A DNA stretch of 41,258 nt from assembly GCA_002347645.1 (NCBI GenBank), contig DDYF01000005.1, positions 1 to 41,258 on the forward strand. Reading direction: 5' to 3'. The position numbers and the translations under genes are program-made. Origin of the DNA: Thermoleophilia bacterium UBA2241 (GTDB lineage Bacteria > Actinomycetota > Thermoleophilia > UBA2241). Within the stretch, counting starts at the first letter, position 1. Each line of letters begins with the position of its first letter. Below, piece by piece: positions 1 through 5,752 of the stretch. The notes beneath the pieces were generated by a model. It did no database searches. It worked only from the letters and a program-made list of their open reading frames with translations, and was not told the origin of the DNA.

Positions 1-94
1 AGCACATCAACCTGACAAACCACGGCCGGGCTTGGAGGCTGCAGACCAAGCGCAGTGAATCCGTGGTTTGCAGGTTACGTGCTTACCGTTAGCC
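1..94 (+). other. attC site 0 (left edge cut by window)
   Basis: The left arm (about 1-26) pairs with the right arm (about 62-84); the inner stem AAACCACGG/CCGTGGTTT is perfect. The site ends with the R' box GTTAGCC at 88-94. The R'' box lies at or just outside the window edge. It closes a cassette whose gene is upstream of position 1. Confidence 0.8.
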
Positions 95-182
95 GGAGTG
101 AAGCACGTTGGCGCGCGAGTGAACTACATGCCCGGCCGCGACGTCTCGGCAACGATGGCAAGACGACCCAAGGGGACGCGTC

Positions 183-566
183 ATGAGACGATTGCCCCAT
201 TGCTGCATGCTCGCCGGGCTACTTGCACTGACGGCGCTCCTGCTCTCGGCCTGCGATAGCATCTCGCCGTCCCCGGCGCCCAGTCCGTCTCAGGCTTCGG
301 GGGTGCAAGGGAGAGCGATGCTTGGGGGCGGACCGTACCCGGGAATCGTGCGGACCGAGCCGGGCATGACGGTGGCGGTGCACGAAGGCGACCTCCACGG
401 CCGGATCGTGGCCACGACCAAGGCCGACTCCTCAGGAGCGTTCAAGGTCGACCTACCGCCGGGCACCTACACGCTGATTGAAGTGTCCGACGGCGCCCTG
501 CCGCAGATAGTCACAGTGGAGCCTGGCAAGTACGTCACGGTGACGCTCTGGATCGCGGCCAGGTAG
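183..566 (+). CDS. Small cassette-borne lipoprotein
   Basis: This 127-residue protein has a Sec/SPII signal: a basic N-terminus (MRRL), a hydrophobic stretch at residues 9-22 and a lipobox Leu-Ser-Ala-Cys with the lipidated Cys at about residue 24. A Ser/Pro-rich linker (28-40) follows. Residues about 41-127 resemble a carboxypeptidase-regulatory-like or prealbumin-like beta-sandwich, with the turn pattern D-SSGAFKVDLPPGTYTL and a C-terminal beta-strand. It is therefore probably an exported, membrane-anchored small surface protein; no enzymatic motif is visible. It is the first complete cassette of the window, starting about 90 bp after attC 0 and ending about 12 bp before attC 1. The binding function is unknown. 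The gene call is good; the fold is inferred from pattern. Confidence 0.82.
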   Translation: MRRLPHCCMLAGLLALTALLLSACDSISPSPAPSPSQASGVQGRAMLGGGPYPGIVRTEPGMTVAVHEGDLHGRIVATTKADSSGAFKVDLPPGTYTLIEVSDGALPQIVTVEPGKYVTVTLWIAAR

Positions 567-578
567 ATGGCAGACGCG

Positions 579-667
579 GCTAACAGGCGAATCGAGCAGG
601 CGCCCATAGAGGTTGGTGTACTCTCCATCCGCAGTCGGCGCAGCTCAACGCCCGGATGCTAGACCTA
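579..667 (+). other. attC site 1
   Basis: It starts with a GCTAACA R''-type box at 579-585. The arms GGCGAATCGAGC and GCTCAACGCC pair with bulges. The R' side is degenerate (GATGCTAGAC instead of GTTAG). It shares most of its loop with attC 5 at 3348, including the GGTTGGTGTACT core. Confidence 0.72.
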
Positions 668-682
668 GCCAAGGGGGTCACC

Positions 683-1027
683 GTGATCATCCGAATGGGC
701 GACGTTGCCCCTTTCGATTTCGGTGGGCTTGAGATCAGGGACTACACCGCAGGCGAGCCGGTGAGTTCCTCCTTCGCACTCATCTCTGTACCGCCTGGTG
801 CTGTTCATCCGGAGGCCATGTCCCTCCGGTCAGACAAGTACTACTTCGTTGTCAGCGGCAGCGTGGAGTTCGTCGACGAGGGCGAGGTCTGCGTCTTGGC
901 GGCCGGGGACTTCTGCCTCGTCTCCCAGGGGCGGCGTTTCTCGTATCGAAACGTGAGCGATGAGCCCGCCGCGCTCTCTCTCGTGCACACACCGAGCTTC
1001 GAAGCGGAAGCCGAGGTCTTCGTCTAA
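683..1027 (+). CDS. Single-domain cupin protein
   Basis: This 114-residue protein has a cupin_2-like beta-barrel pattern: PPGAVHPEAM at about residues 37-46, the strand YYFVVSGSVEFVDEG, then VCVLAAGDFCLVSQGRRFSYRNVSDEPAALSLVH. The first cupin motif keeps one His (VHPE) but otherwise lacks the full metal-binding His/Glu set, so metal dependence is doubtful. An ATG at 656 lies inside attC 1; GTG 683 is preferred because AAGGGGG at 671-677 sits 5 nt upstream of it. Cupin cassettes are common in integrons and their substrates are generally unknown, so no substrate is assigned. It is flanked by attC 1 and attC 2. Confidence 0.8.
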   Translation: MIIRMGDVAPFDFGGLEIRDYTAGEPVSSSFALISVPPGAVHPEAMSLRSDKYYFVVSGSVEFVDEGEVCVLAAGDFCLVSQGRRFSYRNVSDEPAALSLVHTPSFEAEAEVFV

Positions 1028-1041
1028 GGCGTGCGGGCAGG

Positions 1042-1136
1042 TCGAACAAGCGCTTCGACCAGACAAGGCGCCCGAAAGGTAAGCTGGGGCCGCACGCGAA
1101 GCCGGCGTATTGCAGCTCATCCGCACCACGTTCGCC
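1042..1136 (+). other. attC site 2
   Basis: TCGAACA at 1042-1048 (R'') pairs with GTTCGCC at 1130-1136 (R'), with weak bulged arms (GCGCTTCGACC against CAGCTCATCCGC). It lies directly between the cupin stop and the YefM promoter, as expected for an attC. It is more degenerate than attC 3, 4, 6 and 7. Confidence 0.65.
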
Positions 1137-1150
1137 ACAACCCTGCGCAC

Positions 1151-1199
1151 TTGACATCCGGCGTCTCAGAGCGTACGCTTTTCCGTACGCATCAGGAGG
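1151..1199 (+). promoter_or_regulatory. Promoter and twin-palindrome operator of the yefM-yoeB cassette
   Basis: A consensus -35 TTGACA (1151-1156) is followed after 17 bp by TACGCT (1174-1179). Two CGTACG palindromes (1172-1177 and 1184-1189) overlap the -10 and the predicted start, 12 bp centre to centre. That is the geometry known for YefM operators, whose usual core is TGTACA. AGGAGG (1195-1200 region) is the ribosome-binding site for ATG 1206. Autoregulation is inferred. Confidence 0.75.
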
Positions 1200-1205
1200 T
1201 CCGCG

Positions 1206-1448
1206 ATGACGACCATGAGCGCCACCGAGGCGCGCAGACTGCTCTACCAGCTCCTCGACGACGTGGCACGCTCGCACGAGCCGGTGCAGATCACCGGCAA
1301 GCGCGGCAACGCCGTACTCGTCTCGGAGGACGACTGGCGCGCCGTGCAGGAGACGCTCTACCTGGTCTCAATCCCCGGCATGCGCGAGTCCATCCTCGAG
1401 GGCATGGCGACGCCCGCCGCTGAGCTCGAAGACGAGCTCGACTGGTGA
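1206..1448 (+). CDS. yefM: YefM/Phd-family antitoxin
   Basis: The 80-residue length is typical of the Phd/YefM family. The N-terminal half has the family pattern: start-SATEARRLLYQLLDDV, then EPVQITGKRGNAVLVSEDDWRAVQETLYLV. This would form the DNA-binding dimerisation domain. The acidic C-terminus (AAELEDELDW) is the probable toxin-neutralising tail. A strong Shine-Dalgarno precedes ATG 1206, and the upstream double CGTACG palindrome fits autoregulation. The toxin gene starts in the GTGA overlap at 1445, so the two are translationally coupled in the usual antitoxin-first order. The family call is secure; the pair's activity is inferred. Confidence 0.93.
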   Translation: MTTMSATEARRLLYQLLDDVARSHEPVQITGKRGNAVLVSEDDWRAVQETLYLVSIPGMRESILEGMATPAAELEDELDW

Positions 1449-1708
1449 GCTGGCGGCTGCGCTACACGAAGCAGGCGCGCAAGGACGCGAGAAAGCTCGC
1501 CGCGGCCGGCCTCAAGCCGAAGGCGCAGGAACTGCTCGCGGTGGTCGAGGCCGACCCGTTCCAGACGCCGCCGCCCTTCGAGAAGCTGGTCGGCGACCTC
1601 AGCGGCGCCTACTCGCGGCGCATCAACATCCAGCACCGCCTCGTGTACCAGGTGCTCGCCGAGGAGCGTATCGTCAAGGTGCTCAGGATGTGGACTCATT
1701 ACGGGTGA
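1445..1708 (+). CDS. yoeB: YoeB/Txe-family mRNA interferase toxin
   Basis: The 87-residue protein matches YoeB/Txe in length and in all landmarks: RYTKQARKDARKL at the N-terminus, PFEKLVGDLSGAYSRRINIQHRLVYQV in the middle and KVLRMWTHYG at the C-terminus. The INxxHRLVY segment carries the catalytic Arg, and the terminal His-Tyr pair is the YoeB signature for ribosome-dependent mRNA cleavage. A Glu equivalent to the catalytic base is present in the PFEKL segment. GTG 1445 overlaps the antitoxin stop by 4 nt. The stop is 2 bp before attC 3, so gene and recombination site are tightly packed. It appears intact. Confidence 0.94.
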   Translation: MSWRLRYTKQARKDARKLAAAGLKPKAQELLAVVEADPFQTPPPFEKLVGDLSGAYSRRINIQHRLVYQVLAEERIVKVLRMWTHYG

Positions 1709-1710
1709 GG

Positions 1711-1774
1711 CGAACAAGCACATCAACCTGACAGCCGCCGAGGGCGGCTGCAGGCTACGCACCCACCGTTAGAC
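1711..1774 (+). other. attC site 3
   Basis: CGAACAA (1711-1717) is the R'' side and GTTAGAC (1768-1774) the R' side. The arms AGCACATCAACCTGACAGCCGCC and GGCGGCTGCAGGCTACGC pair with the usual bulges. At 64 bp it is the shortest and cleanest site of the array. Its left arm is nearly identical to attC 0 (CACATCAACCTGACA). Confidence 0.88.
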
Positions 1775-1803
1775 CCAACGCGCTCCAATGGTCACGGAGT
1801 CCC

Positions 1804-1841
1804 TTGCACATCTATCCCAGATTGGGGATAATGAGCGAGTG
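1804..1841 (+). promoter_or_regulatory. Leaderless promoter with spacer operator for the Gp49-type toxin
   Basis: TTGCAC (1804-1809), a 17-bp spacer and GATAAT (1827-1832) form a near-consensus promoter. Six nucleotides later is an in-frame GTG (1839-1841), so the predicted transcript starts at the start codon. The spacer holds the inverted repeat TATCCC (1813-1818) / GGGATA (1825-1830), a plausible binding site for the cognate HTH antitoxin. Confidence 0.75.
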
Positions 1842-2225
1842 GCCGTAGAAGACGCCAGGGAGCTGGTTTGGGTTGGATCTTCCCGCGAAGACCTCCGTGC
1901 TCTTCCCGAAGAGGTCCGCTTGGTGATGGGATTCGCTCTCTACCAAGCGCAACTCGGCGGGAAGCACATCGCCGCGAAACCCCTGCGGGGATTCAAGGGC
2001 GCGGGTGTGGTCGAGGTAGTCGACGACCACGACGGAGACGCCTTCCGTGCCGTCTACACGGTGCGCTTTGCAGACGCAGTCTACGTACTGCACGCCTTTC
2101 AGAAGCAGTCGAAGCGTGGCGCTACCACCCCAAAACGCGACATGGATCTGATCAGGGACCGGCTGAGGATGGCGCAAGCACTCAGTGAGTTGCGCGTCGG
2201 GTCAAGGAAAGGGAAGAGCAAGTGA
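1839..2225 (+). CDS. HigB-like toxin, phage Gp49 (PF05973-type) family
   Basis: This is a RelE-superfamily mRNA interferase-like toxin of the Gp49 branch. Seen: DLRALPEEVRLVMGFALYQAQLGG, then KPLRGF-GAGVVEVVDDHDGDAFRAVYTVRF, then VYVLHAFQKQSKRG and TPKRDMDLIRDRL, which is the family signature (LHAFQKKS...TPKR). From GTG 1839 it is 128 residues, close to family length. An in-frame ATG at 1788 would add 17 residues but lies upstream of the predicted transcription start. The order is toxin first, antitoxin second, with a 4-nt GTGA overlap at 2222, as usual for HigBA-type modules. It is the only toxin of this sub-family in the array. Activity is inferred from the family. Confidence 0.9.
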   Translation: MAVEDARELVWVGSSREDLRALPEEVRLVMGFALYQAQLGGKHIAAKPLRGFKGAGVVEVVDDHDGDAFRAVYTVRFADAVYVLHAFQKQSKRGATTPKRDMDLIRDRLRMAQALSELRVGSRKGKSK

Positions 2226-2638
2226 CAACCAGCACATCAGAACCGCACCACACGGTCAGCAGCGGCAATGTGTTCGAGGACCTCGGTCTGCCGGCGTCTG
2301 ATGAGCTCATCGCCAAAGCAGCTCTCGCACATCAGATCGCCAGCATTGCCACGCATCGCCATCTCACCCAGGCCGAGACGGCGGGCCTCCTCGGCACCAC
2401 TCAGCCGAAGGTTTCGGACCTGTTCGCGGGCAAGCTCGCTGGGTTCTCCATGGAGAGGCTCATGCGATTTCTCACTGCCTTGGATCGTGATGTCTGCATC
2501 GTCGTTTCACCTAAGCCACGCAGTCGCGAGAATGCGATGCTGCATGTCGCCGGTCGCAACAAACCGTTAGCCGCGTGCAAGGCGCCCACGGTTCGTGGGT
2601 CTAGCAAGCGCATCAACCTGGCGCGCCGAACCGCGTAG
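2222..2638 (+). CDS. XRE/HTH_37-type antitoxin with attC-derived tail
   Basis: This is the antitoxin and autorepressor partner of the upstream toxin. Residues about 40-95 form a Cro/C1-type helix-turn-helix: HLTQAETAGLLGTTQPKVSDLFAGKLAGFSMERLMRFLTALDRDV, the pattern of the HTH_37 antitoxins that pair with Gp49 toxins. Family members usually end shortly after the V-V-x-P strand (here IVVSPKPRS, about residue 101). This one runs about 35 residues further, and its last 12 residues (from SKRINLARRTA) are encoded by the left arm of attC 4. The extra tail probably results from cassette-junction read-through. GTG 2222 is fixed by the overlap with the toxin stop. Confidence 0.9.
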   Translation: MTTSTSEPHHTVSSGNVFEDLGLPASDELIAKAALAHQIASIATHRHLTQAETAGLLGTTQPKVSDLFAGKLAGFSMERLMRFLTALDRDVCIVVSPKPRSRENAMLHVAGRNKPLAACKAPTVRGSSKRINLARRTA

Positions 2639-2686
2639 ATGAGCTGAAGGGCGCAGCGCGCAGGTTGTGCGCCCGACGTTAGCACC
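2601..2686 (+). other. attC site 4
   Basis: The left arm CTAGCAAGCGCATCAACCTG (2601-2620) pairs with the right arm CAGGTTGTGCGC (about 2661-2672), including the continuous CAACCT/AGGTTG block. It ends with GTTAGCA at 2679-2685. The CATCAACCTG segment matches attC 0, 3 and 6. The upstream antitoxin stops inside it at 2638. Confidence 0.85.
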
Positions 2687-2712
2687 ACTCCCCTGAGCCG
2701 CGATTGTCACCC

Positions 2713-2750
2713 TTGCACGGTAACCGTGTAAGCGGTACACTCCTGACATG
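2713..2750 (+). promoter_or_regulatory. Leaderless promoter with spacer operator for higBA
   Basis: TTGCAC (2713-2718), 17 bp and TACACT (2736-2741) are followed after 6 nt by ATG 2748, so the predicted transcript begins at the toxin start codon. CACGGT (2716-2721) / ACCGTG (2723-2728), with one central base, is an inverted repeat overlapping the -35 and spacer. No Shine-Dalgarno precedes ATG 2748. Confidence 0.78.
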
Positions 2751-3038
2751 ATCGCATCGTTCGGTGACCGCGCGACGGAGGGCCTCTACCACGGTCGACC
2801 CACGGCGCGGGCGCGGCGCTTCCCGCGCGAGGTGGCCGACGCGGCCCTGGTGAAGCTCGACTCGCTCAACGGTGCCGCCGCGATGCTCGACCTGCGCTCC
2901 CCGCCGGGCAACCGGCTCGAGGCGCTGAAAGGTGACATGAAGGGCCTGCACTCGATCCGCGTCAGCGACCAGTGGCGGCTCGTCTTCCGCTGGCAGGGCA
3001 ACGACGCCTACGACGTGCGACTGACCGACTACCACTGA
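2748..3038 (+). CDS. higB: HigB toxin (RelE superfamily, PF05015-type)
   Basis: The 96-residue protein shows the HigB signature in its second half: PPGNRLEALKGDMKGLHSIRVSDQWRLVFRWQGNDAYDVRLTDYH, including the conserved DQWR and terminal DYH. The family cleaves translated mRNA on the ribosome. The first half (FPREVADAALVKLDSLNGAAAMLDLRSPP) forms the usual helices. The gene precedes its antitoxin by 13 bp, with GAAAGGAGG between them as the antitoxin ribosome-binding site, while the toxin itself appears to be translated from a leaderless transcript. It forms one cassette with 3052-3363. The identification is secure. Confidence 0.95.
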   Translation: MIASFGDRATEGLYHGRPTARARRFPREVADAALVKLDSLNGAAAMLDLRSPPGNRLEALKGDMKGLHSIRVSDQWRLVFRWQGNDAYDVRLTDYH

Positions 3039-3051
3039 AAGGAGGCTCGTC

Positions 3052-3363
3052 GTGATCCCCGAGAACCGCATCCCCACCCATCCGGGCGTGATCCTCGCGT
3101 CTGAGTTCCTCGCCCCGCTGGGCATCTCGCAGGTCGCCTTGGCGGCCCACCTCGGCGTGCCCGTGCAGCGTGTCAATCAGCTGGTGCGCGGCAAGCGCGG
3201 CGTGACTCCCGAGACCGCCTGGCTGCTCGCCCAAGCGCTCAACACCACGCCCGAGTATTGGGTCAACCTGCAGACCGCGCACGACCTGGCGCGCAGTCGG
3301 CCGACACAGGCCGTCCAGCCGCTCAAGGTCGCCAGTCGAGGTCGGGTGCTAACAGGCGAATAG
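3052..3363 (+). CDS. higA: HigA antitoxin (XRE family)
   Basis: The 103-residue protein matches the HigA/VapI-type antitoxins: IPTHPGVILASEFLAPLGISQVALAAHLGVPVQRVNQLVRGKRGVTPETAWLLAQALNTTPEYWVNLQ is the classic helix-turn-helix segment, residues about 6-75. It neutralises the upstream HigB and very likely represses the promoter at 2713-2741. GTG 3052 has the strong site AAAGGAGG at 3038-3046. The C-terminal residues LTGE and the TAG stop are contributed by the first bases of attC 5 (GCTAACAGGCGAATAG), so the frame closes inside the recombination site. It is otherwise of normal length. Confidence 0.95.
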   Translation: MIPENRIPTHPGVILASEFLAPLGISQVALAAHLGVPVQRVNQLVRGKRGVTPETAWLLAQALNTTPEYWVNLQTAHDLARSRPTQAVQPLKVASRGRVLTGE

Positions 3364-3431
3364 AGCAGACGCCCACACAGGTTGGTGTACTGTCCAAGCG
3401 CAACCGGCGCAGCTCATTCGCCGGACGTGCG
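3348..3431 (+). other. attC site 5
   Basis: GCTAACA (3348-3354) opens the site. The arms GGCGAAT-GAGC and GCTCATTCGCC (about 3411-3422) pair. The R' side is degenerate (GGACGTGCG). It is strikingly similar to attC 1 across arms and loop (GGTTGGTGTACT...GGCGCAGCTCA), suggesting a shared origin of these two sites. Confidence 0.75.
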
Positions 3432-3478
3432 TTCCACGTGGCGACTACGCTGAGCAGAATACCCCAGGTGAGGGACCC

Positions 3479-4312
3479 GTGAGCGAACCCAAGGGGTACC
3501 GGGTCGAGCCGTTCGGCGGCAATCGACGCATGGTTGCCGCTTCCGCGGCGGTCGGTCGGGAAGAGAACACGATCCACTTCATGACGGAGGTGGACATCAC
3601 CGGGCCGCGCCGCCTCATCGCCGAGCACCGCGAGCGCACCGGCGAGAGCCTGTCGCTCACGGCCTACATCGTGACCTGCCTGGCGCGTACGCTCGAGGAG
3701 TTTCCCCGGTTCAACTCCTTTCGCAAGGGCAGCCGACTGATCGTGCTCGATGACATCACGATCAACGTCCTGTTCGAGCGCGAGATCGGTGGCGAGGACA
3801 TCCCTGAGCCCGTCGGGATCCAGGCGGTCAATCGAAAGACCTATCGTCAAGTCAACGACGAACTGCGGACCGCGCAGCAACACACGGGAGAGCATCTGGG
3901 CTCCGCAACGGGAACCGCTTGGATCCGCTTCATCCCGGGCTTCCTGCTTCGAACCTTCATCCAGCTGGCGTCTCGCAACATCGGCATGCAGAAGCGGTTC
4001 GGCGTCGTCGGCGTGACTGCCGTCGGCATGTTCGGGTCGGTGCCGATGTGGCTCACGCCGCTCACCAGCGCGACGATCACCGTGGCGGTCGGCGCAATTG
4101 CCAAGCGCGCGGCGCTGGTCGACGGCGACCTGCACGAGCGGGAGCACCTCTGCCTCACGGTCTCGTTCGATCACGACATCGTGGACGGCGCGCCGGCCGC
4201 TCGTTTCACCAGCCGCTTCGGTGAGTTGCTCTCGAGCGGGGACGAGCTCCGTCGGCTGATGGGGGACACGACAGAAGGCCGGGATGCACGTCGAACAAGC
4301 GCATCAACCTGA
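3479..4312 (+). CDS. Stand-alone 2-oxoacid dehydrogenase acyltransferase (E2/CAT-fold) catalytic domain
   Basis: The 277-residue protein is one catalytic domain of the E2 (PF00198)/chloramphenicol acetyltransferase fold, without lipoyl or peripheral-subunit-binding domains. Key segments are HFMTEVDITGPRRLIAEHR near residue 35, SLTAYIVTCLARTLEEFPRFNSF near 60-82, DDITINVLFER near 90, and the active-site motif SFDHDIVDGAPAARFTSRFGELL near 225-245, where His and Asp match the HxxxDG catalytic pair. It likely transfers an acyl group from CoA or a protein thioester; the acceptor is unknown. GTG 3479 follows GGTGAGGG. The last residues (RRTSAST) are encoded by attC 6. A drug acetyltransferase role is possible but not shown. 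Confidence 0.85.
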   Translation: MSEPKGYRVEPFGGNRRMVAASAAVGREENTIHFMTEVDITGPRRLIAEHRERTGESLSLTAYIVTCLARTLEEFPRFNSFRKGSRLIVLDDITINVLFEREIGGEDIPEPVGIQAVNRKTYRQVNDELRTAQQHTGEHLGSATGTAWIRFIPGFLLRTFIQLASRNIGMQKRFGVVGVTAVGMFGSVPMWLTPLTSATITVAVGAIAKRAALVDGDLHEREHLCLTVSFDHDIVDGAPAARFTSRFGELLSSGDELRRLMGDTTEGRDARRTSAST

Positions 4313-4376
4313 CGCGCCGGAGGTCTCCGATAGACTGGAGTCGCTCCGCGCGCGGGTCATGCGCCGGACGTTAGGC
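4291..4376 (+). other. attC site 6
   Basis: TCGAACA (4291-4297) is R'' and GTTAGGC (4370-4376) is a perfect R' box. The arms GCGCATCAACCTGACGCGC and GCGCGCGGGTCATGCGC pair with a bulge. This is the closest to a textbook attC in the array. Confidence 0.9.
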
Positions 4377-4393
4377 GGGAGAAGGACCTCTCG

Positions 4394-4999
4394 TTGCCAC
4401 CCGAGTACGTCATCACACACGCCGCCCCTAAGGATCTCGCCGCGCTGGCGAACATCGAGCTCAGGGCCGCCACCCGTTTCCATGGCTGGGAGGTCCCGCC
4501 CCACGTGTTCGCGGAGGCGACCCCGCTCGCGATCCTCGAAAGCGCGCTGGCTCGGGGTCACCTCTGGGTCGCGCTCGCTCCCACCGGCGAGTGTGTCGGG
4601 TCCGCGCGCGTCGAGCGTTCGGGTGAACGCCTTCACCTCGAGCAGCTCGACGTTCTGCCCGAGCACGGCGGTCGCGGGTTGGGTCGCGCGCTCGTGGGCG
4701 CAATCGAGCGCTGGGCCTCTGAGAACGGCGTCGTGGAGCTCACGCTGACGACCTATCGCGACGTCCCGTGGAACGCGCCCTTCTACACGCGGCTCGGCTT
4801 TACGATCATCGAGACCGCCGAGCTCGACGCCGATCTCGCGGCACGGCGCAGTCGAGACCGAGCGGGGCATGGACTCGATGCCCCGCGTCGTCTTGGGCAA
4901 GCGGCTGAGCCCACAAACAAGCGCATCGAGCTGATTGGCCGCGGCGCTATGCTGCTCATCAGAGCGCCGCGAGCCAACAGCTCATGCGCACCACGATAG
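4394..4999 (+). CDS. GNAT-family N-acetyltransferase with attC-encoded C-terminus
   Basis: Residues about 5-145 form a GNAT domain: YVITHAAPKDLAALANIE at the N-terminus, LEQLDVLPEHGGRGLGRALVGAIERWA containing the acetyl-CoA pyrophosphate loop (HGGRGLGRAL), and LTTYRDVPWNAPFYTRLGFTIIE for motif B. The start is TTG 4394, 15 bp after attC 6. The substrate is unknown; it resembles general small-molecule GNATs frequent in cassettes. From about residue 172 the frame enters attC 7 and reads it through to the end (NKRIELIGRGA...), giving roughly 30 residues of recombination-site-encoded tail. The natural domain probably ends near residue 150. Confidence 0.88.
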   Translation: MPPEYVITHAAPKDLAALANIELRAATRFHGWEVPPHVFAEATPLAILESALARGHLWVALAPTGECVGSARVERSGERLHLEQLDVLPEHGGRGLGRALVGAIERWASENGVVELTLTTYRDVPWNAPFYTRLGFTIIETAELDADLAARRSRDRAGHGLDAPRRLGQAAEPTNKRIELIGRGAMLLIRAPRANSSCAPR

Positions 5000-5001
5000 A
5001 C
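4913..5001 (+). other. attC site 7
   Basis: The left arm GCGCATCGAGCTGATTGGCCG pairs almost fully with the right arm CGAGCCAACAGCTCATGCGC, with two single-base bulges, and continues into GCGGCGC/GCGCCGC. The R' box is degenerate (CGATAGAC). It has the most extensive pairing of the array. It lies wholly inside the reading frame of the upstream GNAT. Confidence 0.85.
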
Positions 5002-5117
5002 CGAGTTGCCGGAGCGGAGGGAAGCCAATGGATGATGCAGAACCAATGCTTCCCGACTCCCTGTCGGCTGAGTTGATCGCTCCCTGTTCTTGGCTCCGGA
5101 CTTGATTGGGGGACACT

Positions 5118-5654
5118 GTGAAGTACGTCGCGCTGCTGCGTGGGATCAATGTCGGCAAAGGTGCCCGCGTGCCCATGAAGGACCTGAAGGCCCTCTTCGA
5201 GGGTCTCGGGCTTGACGGTGTCATCACCTATCTGAACTCGGGCAACGTGGTGTTCAGCTCGACGATGAGCGCCCCCGAACTGACGCGTCTGGTCGAAGAC
5301 GAGCTGGAGCGGGCGTTCGGCGCGAGAATCCCGACACTGATCAAGACCTCGGCGGAGATCATCGCGATCGCGGAGTCGATACCGCTCGAGTGGGAAAGTG
5401 GCGACCGCGAACAGACCTACGTCGCCTACCTGTTCAGCGATGTGGACGAGCCGGGCCTCGTGTCAGAGCTGCCCGTCAGGACGGAGTTCCTGAGCATCTT
5501 CTACACCCCCGGGGCGATCGTGTGGAACATCAAGCGAGAGAACTACAACCGCAGCCACATCACCAAGATCGTTGGACACAGCTCCTATGCTCGGATGACG
5601 ACGAGGAACGTCAACACGGCGAGGAAGCTCGCCACGCTCTGCGCTGCGACCTGA
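5118..5654 (+). CDS. DUF1697 family protein
   Basis: The 178-residue protein begins KYVALLRGINVGKGARVPMKDLKALFEGLGLDGVITYLNSGNVVFSS, the diagnostic N-terminus of DUF1697 (PF08002). It continues with a typical second half (YVAYLFSD, YNRSHITKIVGHSSYARMTTRNVNTARKLATL). The family's biochemical role is not established; members occur in many soil and actinobacterial genomes and in cassettes. A TTG at 5106 would add four residues, but GTG 5118 matches the family start and has GGGGGA 4 nt upstream. Upstream 5002-5117 has no recognised feature. Confidence 0.9.
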   Translation: MKYVALLRGINVGKGARVPMKDLKALFEGLGLDGVITYLNSGNVVFSSTMSAPELTRLVEDELERAFGARIPTLIKTSAEIIAIAESIPLEWESGDREQTYVAYLFSDVDEPGLVSELPVRTEFLSIFYTPGAIVWNIKRENYNRSHITKIVGHSSYARMTTRNVNTARKLATLCAAT

Positions 5655-5668
5655 CAGCGTTGGCGCCG

Positions 5669-5752
5669 CCTACCAAGTGCTTCCAGCCGACTCACGCACG
5701 CGGTAGGCTGACATGAAGCCGCTCGTTCGCGGCTGAAGCGCTCATCATTGGC
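5669..5752 (+). other. attC site 8
   Basis: CCTACCAA (about 5669-5676) is the R'' side and CATTGGC (5746-5752) the R' side. The arms AGTGCTTCCAGCCG and CGGCTGAAGCGCT pair with a bulged C. Its sequence class (GCTTC-AGCCG arm) differs from the CATCAACCTGAC class of most other sites. Confidence 0.78.
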
